This document shows, piece after piece, positions 25,501 through 36,800 of a stretch of DNA of 64,000 nt. Made by a program: the position numbers and the translations under genes. The DNA is from Fasciolopsis buskii. Lineage: Eukaryota; Platyhelminthes; Trematoda; Plagiorchiida; Fasciolidae. The notes under the pieces were generated by a model, which saw only the letters and a program-made list of their open reading frames with translations, was not told the origin of the DNA and did not search any database. Positions within the stretch are counted from its first letter, which is position 1. Each line of letters starts with the position of its first letter. The stretch lies in assembly GCA_008360955.1 (NCBI GenBank), contig LUCM01006598.1, positions 1-64,000 on the forward strand. Direction: 5' to 3'.

Positions 25501-28500
25501 GATCTTAGTAATATCAAATGAAACTATTAACAAGTGCTTGAAAGCAACCTGCTTTTGCGGAAAAGTGAGAAGTGATTCGGTAATAGACATCCACACTACT
25601 TACCTGGTGTAAGCTCGAACCACCAACCTTTTAAAATTGTAACCTGATGGTGCCCTAAACACCATTCCCCCCCTTTTTGATGTCGGTATATGATCAGTTA
25701 CATTTCGTCATGCTGTTTTGTTCACTTACGTTCGTTTCTGGTTTGATAGATTTAGTAACCTATCAACTACTGTTTTTCTTGGTATTACTAAGCATTTCGC
25801 AAATCACTTCCGTTTTTATAACCAGTAAACGTATGTCCCAGTTTTGGTTGCTTCCCACATCACTTCAGTGGAAAGGGAACGATGAGCAGTGAAGGTGAAT
25901 GTGTAAATCGTTGGGGAAAAAAAATCATAAATAATTTCAATTTCACCCTCACTAGTCGATCTATGGTCGCCGCATGATATAGGTTTTATTATTTTTTTCT
26001 AGTGGCTCTTTGACTCTCGGGTGTGGATCACATACCTCTCACACAAGTTATAATCCTCCAAGGCGTTCGTCAAATCAAGGCGAATGGTTGACTCAGTGTG
26101 GTACTTTCTCCGGCTATTTGTCTTCTTTGAACTCATTGGATTCATCAGACTCGGTTCAAACTGTGGGAAAAAGAGGAATCTCTTTTCAGCAGCCTGCCTG
26201 TTCCATTTCCGAACCATGTACCCTAATCGCCGGCAGCGACAGTGAAAACTCCGGTGATCCATCCGTTGCTGGTCGGCCAGGTTCGAATCGACCGAGTCAC
26301 TCACTCGGGTCATTGACGGGGTTCACGGGTGCAGGGAAGCTGCATCACAACTTCGCTCGCTTGCTAGCCTCGTTGGAGCAGGTATTACTGGGTTACGCTT
26401 TGCCTGAGCCTTTTTTCACTCCATGGCTCAGCCAAAGCTTGGATCAGTTGATGAATTTCTTGCACGATCCACGATTGCCATTGTTGGAATTGCAGGTTAG
26501 TGTCTGTGTTGAGATTTGTTTTCAATTTCAGATTTCGTGATAGTTTGTTTTTTTTCCCATCGCGCAGCTTCCAGCTCAACGATGAATGGGTGAAATCGTA
26601 GCGTTCATTTACTCCGATAAATGTTGGTTGCCACCTTTTTTCTTCATATCATGTGCTAACCCATTTGCAACGTTGTAACACCAACGAAATTCTGCTGGTG
26701 TCATTCTAGTCCTAGGTTTAATTAACCTCAAATTCGTGGTGTTTCCACCGTCTTTATAACAGTTATCTGAATTCACTCGATCTGCGTATCTCAGCCCCGA
26801 ACAGTATTTTCATCTATTTTTCTAACACTCCTTTTGGCTACCCAGTAGTGAACTGTTTTGCAATGTGAATTAAATGAGCTTGCTCAGTTTATGATGACCG
26901 AACAATATTCACACGGTTTTCATTTTGTGTCTGTACGTTTTTAGGACACAATCGCCCACCTCGCCGGCCGTCTGCCTCCTGCCATGGAGCGGGAGTTGCG
27001 TGCACAAGCCCAACTGTACGCGGGTCAGATCACCTCTGTCATGGCTAATTTCCCGTCAAATCAAATCTTCTGCCTCGTGGATAGTCACATGACTCGTTTA
27101 AAACGGACTCAATCGAGCACTACAGACGCTCCCAACGGAGAGGTGATCAAATTTCAGCAGACCGTTGAACGTCTGGTTGATTTGGCACAACGCTACCGTC
27201 ATGGATTGCGTGGCCACACAATACATGTGCTCTCACAACTTTTATTGGGCTATGTGGTTGTGGAACGACATTTTCAACACGGTGAGTCGCTTTGCCTCTT
27301 CGCTACAGTGATTTTGGCGATTTACCAGAATGTGTGCAGACCTTGGTAACCTCATGTGTGACAAGTTCGAAATAATTACAGAATCTCTTTACTCTTGGGG
27401 ATCGTCGTAAACAGCCGGCCTATTTGATCTTTAAAAGCTGGGATTTGAATGATAATATTGACAGTGATTTTAATTCCCAGTTTATATTAAATTACGGGTT
27501 CGTTGGTTTTTTATAGACTGATTGATAGATTCAATTGGAATTTGGAATGGATAGAGCAAATGATGTGTGATTCGCTATTCGGCCAAATCATTTGCATTGT
27601 ATGTCAGATATCCGAATAACAACAATACTCCTCCCTAGAGTGAACACAACCGCGGCCGATTAAATTAGTTCCCTCTGGGAACAGGGGAACTTCAAGAGTA
27701 AGATTTAAATCAAGTTCAGAGAGCCAAACCACTCTTTAGGAAGGACATTAGGCTAACATTTGCATCACCAGATGACGTCCTGTCTTAATGGGATTCAGTG
27801 ATGATTTTTTTCGTGCACGCGCTGTCATAGACGTGCACCCTAACATGCTCGCATCTCCGTACACACTGGTTAGCATGACGCGTACAATAGAGCTAAGACG
27901 ACCACCTGTTTGGTCCCTTGCAGTGGTTATCACTTTTGTCTGGTCGACTTTCCTTATTTTGATCTGAGCTCTAATCACACTCCGTACTCTCGGCAGTTAA
28001 CCGACTTATTTGCGTAGTCTGCTGTAGTTGCCCTGGCGTGGATGTTTATAGCTTTCAATTACAAGTTATATCTATATATATATATCACCTACTTGGGAAC
28101 AAGCATGACGCTAATGCAGCATGTAAGTAAGATTGTTCGGAAAGCGAGTACAATGAGGGAAAACAATAAGTGGCAAGGAAACGAGTTTCGTTTTTTACTG
28201 TACATATTCTGTGATTTTTTGTTCTGCTTTCGGTGTCTTTTGGACACGAGTTCTACAGACAAGCCATTTAGTATTGACGCTACTCGATCTGATATTGAAC
28301 CACGCCTCTCAGCGTCTCCAATCAACCACGGTTCTTATTTATTGGGTTTTAGTCAAAAAGTGAGAAACGCCAACCGGTCCCAAAACCGAAGCTAACTTTT
28401 TCATACTTCCACGCTGTGTACTAGTCTGAAAACCACTTCAATTCTTCCAGCACATGCAAAATGAGTACGAAAAGGTAGACGACGAGCAAACATATGCAGT

Positions 28501-30798
28501 ACGTCTCCAAGGTGCCGAAGACCATGTAGAACGATTACCCTAGTCAGAGAGTGACTGCACCTAGCACACGGCGCCGCATCTCGTCACTGTTAATGCGATG
28601 TTCCTACCAGATTCCAATACTGCATCGGAGACATTAGTGGTCAAATAGAAAAAAGTCGCGCGGCGTCCTCAAAGCGGGTGAGCTGGGTCTCGGGGCCGCA
28701 AATAAGGGTACTGCAGATTATGGCGTTATATACCTTTCTTTTGCTAGGAATCCGGACGTCATGGCGACACCACAAGTATCGCAAATTTGCGTTCAGTTGG
28801 CCTCGTGTTGTTTGATGCGTCCTTATACTCGCTGCTTTCCGGGATTGACTGGAGTGTATCGAGAAAGCTCATAGACTCGGTAGAAAGGCAGGATGTCACA
28901 CAACGATGTGTCAGACCACAACTCACCATGCCAGCAGAATACAATGCATTCTTGATAAACGGCCACTAATCATTTATCTTATTAGGCAGGTCAACTAGCT
29001 TTTTATCTAGCGCGCTTCGAGGGGTGATAGACGAATCGGGTCAGATAGGTTTTCGCAAGCTAACCGACGCTGCACCGTGCATTTCGAGCACTCGCAAAAA
29101 CACTTGGATGCGTGGTGCAAATTAACTCGTGGTCGGAGTCAGGGAGAGTGCCTCAGTACGCTCAGTAGTCTTGCGGACGGCCCCTCCATTTGTAGCCAAT
29201 AGCGTTGTGGTCGCCGTGCAGTCTTCTGCAGACTCGAAACTAGCGGACACCAGGTGGCTCACTGGCAACTGGAACGTTTGAGGTTTGTGGTAGCTAGAAA
29301 AAAAAGCAATGGTCTGAATGTAGGATTAGCAATCGTTTTCCGTTTCATGAACTACGGAAATCGAGACCAACTGCAGTTCCCGATTTATGTGAGAATACTG
29401 GATGGAAAGGAGAGTTACTTTAGTCTTTAAAGAAACGAACATCTGTGTACAATGAGAGATCATTTTTATGGCTAAGCAAAGAGCCCGGAACGTTTGTTGT
29501 TGGACCAAACATGTTCCTGGCTGTATATGTCATGGTCTTTTTTAATAATGCATGCACCTCTTGCCTCTGTGTTGCCAAGTGCGGTGTGGAAGATAGTGGC
29601 ATTGTTCCAGACGGCCCAGTGGCCGGCCGATCGGTTCACGCGCCTCTTCTGGGAAACTTGGTTAGGCCACTAGAACCAGGCAAAAAGCAATGGTTTTATG
29701 CAAATGGGGAGCCACACTCACCATGGCACAGTACTACCGACGGACTCTTGTGGTATTCTTAGGGAGAACGCCTGTCCAGCGAAAATATGCCACACCATCG
29801 ACAGTGCTGCTGCCCGTCCGCGGTCGTTTATTTAGTGATTCGGGGCCAGTCTTATTCAGGATTAACCACCGGAATGATAGCCGCTGTCTTATCTGTATCC
29901 CATGGACGTGCTCTGGGACTCAAACTGAACTCAACATGAGTTTGCGTACGCTATTAATGTACTCCTTACTTCGAACGGTGCAGCGGATTGGATCACATTT
30001 TTTTCTTAATGGGTTCGCTAGAACACATTCTATGACGGCGTCCAGTTTTCGATTTCGGTTCCGATGCCTAAGACAACATCGTATCCAAGCGCCTGGTACG
30101 CTGTAGGCTTCAATGTTGGAGTGCAAGTCAATCGTTGAGCGTATTTCGGCTTGCATTGGGGTTGTCTTTTTTCTCATGAAATTCTCGAAATTTATTTAGT
30201 GTTCCTGGTTTTCTCAGTATCATAGACGGGTTCATTTTTGCTTTCCATTTTGGTTCTTCGCACAGGGCAGTATGACAAATGTACTCGTCAACTGTTAGCG
30301 CGTTGCAACTATCCTGGAATTTGGTCCAGTGACTCACCGTATTCCAATTCGCTCGGGGACGGAATCGACCTACTTCCCGATGGTGAGAATGGCTATTTGG
30401 ATGAGATCTGTCCAATTTCACCCGAATCTCTGTCGTCCGCGTTACAAACTTTAATTCAACCGAAAACCATTTCCGATACTATCGCCGTGATTTTTTCACA
30501 TCGCCAACTGACCATAAAGAACTCGATGCTTGTTCGACTGATTGGTTTACTCACGGAACGCCGTGAATTGAGCACAGCGTCTGATTTGAAGCTCAGCCTG
30601 AAAGCACTGGCCGAATTAGGTGCGACTGGTAGTTCGAAAGTGGCTCTTTCCGCTCGTCGGCTGTTAATATCGATGCAGACTCCCTCGTATGAAGTTCGTC
30701 GGAATCAAGTGAGTCCTAAATCGTTCTTCGATATTTTTGCAGCCAATTTAGATTTTCATATATATTTTTCTGATTCTTGGTTTGGGTCAATTTTGAAT

Positions 30799-30833
<35 letters not shown>

Positions 30834-33800
30834 CTGAATTTCATATAATTCTCAAATGGCTAACATTCTGCATTATCGATCTTTTTCTCTCCCGTTTCAT
30901 TGAATGAAGGACATTCAGTATTTTAAAACTGGTCTGTCTAACTGTCCATTTAAACTATTTTTCTTCAAGCTAATTAGCTGTTGAACCACCGTCTTTACCT
31001 AGTTTCTTGGTTATAATCCATTCTCGTCATAATCCATACGGCGCTGTGTGCTGAAGTTTGAACACCGTCGGAACCAGTCAACTTTCCTCACTCTGTGGAA
31101 CGGGTGTCCTTGGTGAAGTTCCAATCAATACCTGGCGCTGTGTGCCCTTTCAGTCCTCGCTAGTGTTTGTAGCAGCACAAAAAAGTTCGTGTTGCTAAAC
31201 ATCAATCAACGATACAAATTCCGGCCCGAGCTGTCGATGCAGTCAAATTTTTGGGATCCGAGCGAACGTTGGTTGTAGTTCGCGCCCGTCAAACAAGACT
31301 AGTTTATACAAGGCTCATAAATAGTAAATATCTTTGACGTTGCCGTTGTGCTAGCCGCTTCCAGATCCATCGCCTCGATTGCCACATTTAGTAAAATGCA
31401 CGGAACTCTGTGACATCGACTACTTCATAGTCTTGAAAATGACCATGACCGTAGGTAGGTTGAAGTAGCAAAATGAAAAAGGTTGATCCTATTGGCAGTA
31501 GCCGCGACTTATGTCAACTGCTTAGGAATACCTGTCCGCCAGAATCAAGCGTAGGTGATCAAACAATCCGGCAGCTGACCTATTCACTCGAAATGTTGTT
31601 AAGCACGTTTTATTTCAGGGACCTTTTCCATAGTCCCACTTCCAGAGTGAACGTCTCGGTCATATCTTCGTTAGAAATAATACAAATGAATTCTCCATCA
31701 GAAAGTGAAGAATTGGTTTTCTTTAAGTGCTGCACTAAGTAAGATATCGTAACCCTTTTGGAGAATGATGACAAGGGTTTGACGTCACGATTAGCAAACT
31801 TACTTCAGTTTTTTTCCGAGAAAGTGATTGGATTTCAAAGGGCTGGCCTGAACCAGTGGTGGATTCTTCTGGGAGGACCGGAGGATAAGTTAGCAAATAT
31901 CGTATCCAGATTAGCGATGGGTATTATCTTTTACCGGTTATCCAGCACTCGCAAATGGCAAATCAAACTAGATTCTAACCCGGAAGAGGTTATATTCATC
32001 ACGTCCTAACTTTTATCTTCTCTCTTTCATTTCTATGTGTTCAGTGCTATGAGGCAATGGTTTAAACCAAAGTGCATTAGTGTAATTATCATTTTTCGCC
32101 TTATCGGCTGGTCTCTTCATCGACCATCAACTCTACGTCTTCGAGGCTTTACCGGATAATTTCTGCTAATCTCACAATATGATGGTCTTCTTTAACACAC
32201 TTAATTTTAACATCATTTAGGATCACGATCGTTTCTTCATCATGCCATTTTCTACCCTATGTTTACCGAAAGTCACTCGTTTTCTCGCCAGTACTGAGTT
32301 CTTTCCAATGTCACTCATCCATGCTGCCTCCCCCCCCCTAGAAAACCTAATTACATGTAAATCCGTTAAATTCAGCACAACAATGATGTAGTCCTACTGG
32401 TTTCCTGAGGTCGGTCCTGCGAAGTCAATTTGATGGTTAAGCGGATCGGGTCTTGCTGTTTGGACGTGAAGGCTGCAGATTCGAATCCCCCACCCCCAGA
32501 AAAATCTACTCACTTGACAGTACTTCGCTGGCCACCGACCCCTTCCTGAAAATGGTGTACACTGTTATTTCATCAATAAGCATAGTAAAAAGACAAGAGA
32601 AAAGGAATGGCATCCCGAAGTTACAAAGTAGCTCACATCAATGCAGTCGCAAAACTAGTCATCTTTGCGAACGACCAGTCGATAATGCTGAAATTTTTGA
32701 AGCAGCGTAACACAAACTCCTTGGGTTATCAGCTCTGACGGTTCCTAATTCATTTCGATCTGTTTTACAAACTCACTTTGTTTGCTCCACTCGTATTTGA
32801 CCAACTTCTGTTACAGTCCAAAGCTAACTGCATTCTCAGTGTTATCTTTTTTATTACTATACAGGTAGAATCCATTTTCCTGTCAGCTGTTGACGTATTC
32901 GGTCATCAGTTTCACCCGGAGATATTGCATAAACTGATCACCTCGGAAACGGTCGTTTTTGATATATTATCCGATTTCTTCTATCACTCTAATCCGACCG
33001 TGGCCAGTGTGGCATTGGAAGTAAGCTTTTTTATCCGTTTACAGACTTTTCTGTGATTTCTTCCCTAATTGCCCAATGGATATCAATTATTGAGTGTATA
33101 ATGTCCCCTGACGGCAGTTGAAATTCTGTTGGTCATGAGATTAGGATCAAGCGAGTAGTTGGAAAGGTTTTGACATTCCCTGCATAGAAGGTTGTGCAAA
33201 TGGGAAATGCATCTCAGCCTTCATGATTTTCATCATTATTTTGGCATGACAGGAGACTTCACATCGCTAAGACTGCGATTTCTCGCTGTGATCGAAATAG
33301 TCCCTGTAAAATGTCGTTGTTGCCGCAACGTACTGTGTAGCCTCTTGGTCCTTCAGGTTAGCGCGTTGATTTGAACTGGGAACAGTTAAAAAAAGTGTGT
33401 TGAAGAAAAACTTTCGAGCTTCCACTCAGCTAGTCCCCTCTACCTTATGGACAAGTTCGTGGTAGAGCCGACGGTTTTAACTGAAAACCTTATTTGTTCT
33501 GCTGCTTAGTGGCTGGACTCTAGCTGTACTTGTCCACTGTCTTGCATAAGTTACACGATCCCAGAATATTGCATCGGGTACCGCGCAGGGTAATCAGGAC
33601 TGTGCTTCCCATGCCTCTATGAGGATAATATATATATATATATATATATATATTCCCAAAATCTAAATGTGGATCATATGCCATGAAATCGTCGCGAAGG
33701 GAGAAAACAATGAGCGGGAAAGAGAGATGAAAGAGAAACTGTGCAGAATTCACCATGCATGCTAGCTCTTCCATTTTCAATCTCCACGTCATCGGTTATT

Positions 33801-36800
33801 CATTGAGATTCATGATTTTCCTGGTGACTGGAAACTACCCGGTTGGCCAAACCGACGCAGAGGATTGACTTAGGAGACCTGAGCGTTTGACCAAAAAGTC
33901 TAGCTCACAAGGCAGCAGGACCTTTTGAGGGTAACGTAACCTACTGGTGACTGATTACTCAGTTCATGTGCGCTTCGCATGGGAATAAACTTCCAGGGTG
34001 GCCAGCGCACTCTTCTGCCGCAGGTGCTAGTGAACATAGTGTCGTATGCCTCGTAATCTGCCCGTGGCTGGTGTGCACTCAGAGTTTAGCCGACCTTTCT
34101 AGCATTTTTATCACAGAATATTGAACCCGGTGAAAGGCACCGGACATTCATCCTCACCCTCGCACGTTTATGCAAATACCTCCACCACGAGAAGGCGGTG
34201 TAGAAATTGATCAACAGAGGCTATATAAGGTGCCGGTTGTGAGGAAACCTTTCGAGGGGCATTCAGGGCGACTATTTGATTTGGAGCCTGATACACCCAC
34301 CTTCGACCATAGTGAGGCATTCGGACGCAGGATGTGGTGATGGGTTCATAGTTTATTCCCTTTTGTTCAACTCTTATATCCTATCCAATCATCTCACTTT
34401 TCCCCTTGAGCCTACTTGTAAGACTCCCATTAATAAGATTCTTTGTACTTCCAACAGCTCATTGTCAGGTAGTGTCGTAAATGAATCTCAGTCTCGTGGC
34501 CCACATTTTCTCAAGCTTCGTCAACTTCTAAATCTGGGCCCTCCTAGGCGTGACCCTTTATACAAGTTGGACAACGGGCGCGTTCAGCACCGACAATTGA
34601 ATCAGTGGCAGTTGTTGTGTGCCACCTCAGTGAAACACAAATTGACGGTCCGAGTAATGTAATTTCACTAGCTACGCCAATTTTTCAATTCAGTTTCTAC
34701 AACCATTAACTTTACACCAGCGTGTTCTGCTTTCGGTTGGTATCTCACAACATTGTCTTCTCAAAGGAGAAAATGTGAACAAAAAACAACGAAGGTCGCA
34801 AAGCAAAACAACATGTTGACGGGCCATATCGTAGAATAGAAAATTCGAATGCAAGAACTCCACTTATTGTGGTATTGAGATATTTATTTATCGTCTCCAA
34901 CCCAAGCCTGCAATTCAACTGAACCTACACGCGCTCCCGACGAACCCCCTCCCCCTGCCCAGGTCTTTTCAATTTGGGTAGTGAAACCCTGTCTCTGATT
35001 ATACCTGTCTTCAATAAGGACACACGGAGTGACTGTAGCAATCATCGTGACATTAGTTTAATTCTGACAGTTGCTAAGTTCTTAGCTTCGATAATGCTGC
35101 ACCGTTTGACACCGGTTCGCGAGATTAACATCCAACAAAAAGCTGCATTTCGTCCAGGTCGAGATTCCATCGACCAGATATTCACTCTTTGACAGTTACT
35201 CAAAACGCGTCACACACACACACACATACATACATACAAACACCGCCACTCTACGATCGTGGTCTTTCTCGACTTAAAAGGTGCGTCTGGTTCAGTGGAT
35301 CGGACAGTGTCATTCAGTGCCCTCCACCGGAGTGGTATGCCAACGAAGTTCTTGAATCTCCTGTGAGCACTGTTCTTCCATACCTGTGGTCGCGTGAGGA
35401 TATACGGTGAACTAACAAGTTCATTCGAAGCGACTAGCGGTGTTTGACTTCGTCATGGACGAGGTGATGGAAGATGCTTCAGGAGGTCTACAAGATTTAG
35501 GGATCGAACTGGTAAATGAAGAGAAGCTGTAATTTAGATTACGCAGATGGCATTGTGTGTCCATTCGAATCTGCGGACCGTGCATAACGTGCACTAGACA
35601 GACTCTCGAGGGCTGTAGCTCGGTTCGGCATGTACTTTGTACCCTGAAAGTGCAAAGTGTTCTTATAGGACTGGACGACAGTAGTCCCGAACTTGATACT
35701 GGATGGAGAGGAACTAACGATTGTGGACCTTTGCACTTACCTTGGCAGCTGTGTATCGAACGACGGTAGCACGATAGTAGAGGTAAACACGCATATATCG
35801 AAGGCTCGAGTGGCTTACGCTGGACTGAATTACTTGTGGCGTCGGCCTGATATTTTACTGAAGTTGGAGGATCGCGTGTAGTGTAGCGCAGTGCGCTCAG
35901 TTTTCTTGCATGGTTGCCAGACGTAGAATATGCGTGTGAGATGTTCGTCGCCTGGAGATTTTCGATCACCGATGTTTATGTAGTATCGCTGTGAGTGAAT
36001 GAAGTGATCGGATGAGAAATGTGGAGGTTAGGGATCTAATATCAGGTGCCAATTCTGAGAAAACCTTATCTCAACGTATGAAACTTAGTAGACAGTGCTG
36101 GTTAGGACATGTGTTGCGTGTGGCGAACACTCCTCCACCACACCGTGTCCTAGTTTGCATCCCTCCCACAAATTGGAAGAAGCTATGTGGAATTCATCAG
36201 ATGGTGTGTCAATGTGGAGTGAAAAAAATGCACAACGAACTCAGGTAAAGTAGATGTCTCACGCCTTCGTGGTTTCGGTCCGAAAGACTCGTGAACTGGC
36301 TGGCTGGAGATACTAGAGGGTATGGCAACGAACCGTGAACGGTGTCGATCATGTTTCCATTTTCTGTCTAACCGGAATGGTTGAAAACATGTGCGTTTGT
36401 GCATTCAGGATGTGTTTCGTATGTTGTCTCTGTAACATTCTGATCTTTTCCCACATGTGTAGATCCACTTCCTTTTCCCCTTGGATATTAAATGTTTCTA
36501 GGAGCATGCCACTCTGGGGAAAAGACAGCGGTCAGTGGGGCTCGCCTTGTTGTTTCATGTTGAGGATGTTCGTGATGATCTACGCTTTCTTTTCCACTAG
36601 ATAAGGATCCCATGTCTGTTTATTCATTATCTACTGGCCACCTGGAGCTGTCTTCTCTTTCTTATCTGCCTGGCACAACTGCATGCAACGAGACGGTCGC
36701 TCCATGGGCATGCGCAAATCATGTCACAACTGCCTTATATATTCATTTACAGTTTCTGTGAGTGAGCGCTAATGTCCATTATCTTACTCCTAACCTGTGA

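Larger units (their letters stand above)
30709..32864 (+). other. ACC intron 10
   Basis: A 2.2-kb intron with an AT microsatellite (30802-30832), an open frame with one internal stop (31473-32009) and a tRNA-derived SINE (32430-32585). Confidence 0.75.

Noticed and set aside
29445..30177. Overlapping frames of 85-138 codons in intron 9 as a transposon protein.
   Set aside because: No reverse transcriptase, integrase, protease or transposase motif could be seen on either strand.
34276..34662. 128-codon frame identical in copies A and B, as a possible LINE ORF1.
   Set aside because: Another frame of the same bases gives the endonuclease start ([20 protein letters not shown]), so this frame is a shadow or frameshift product.
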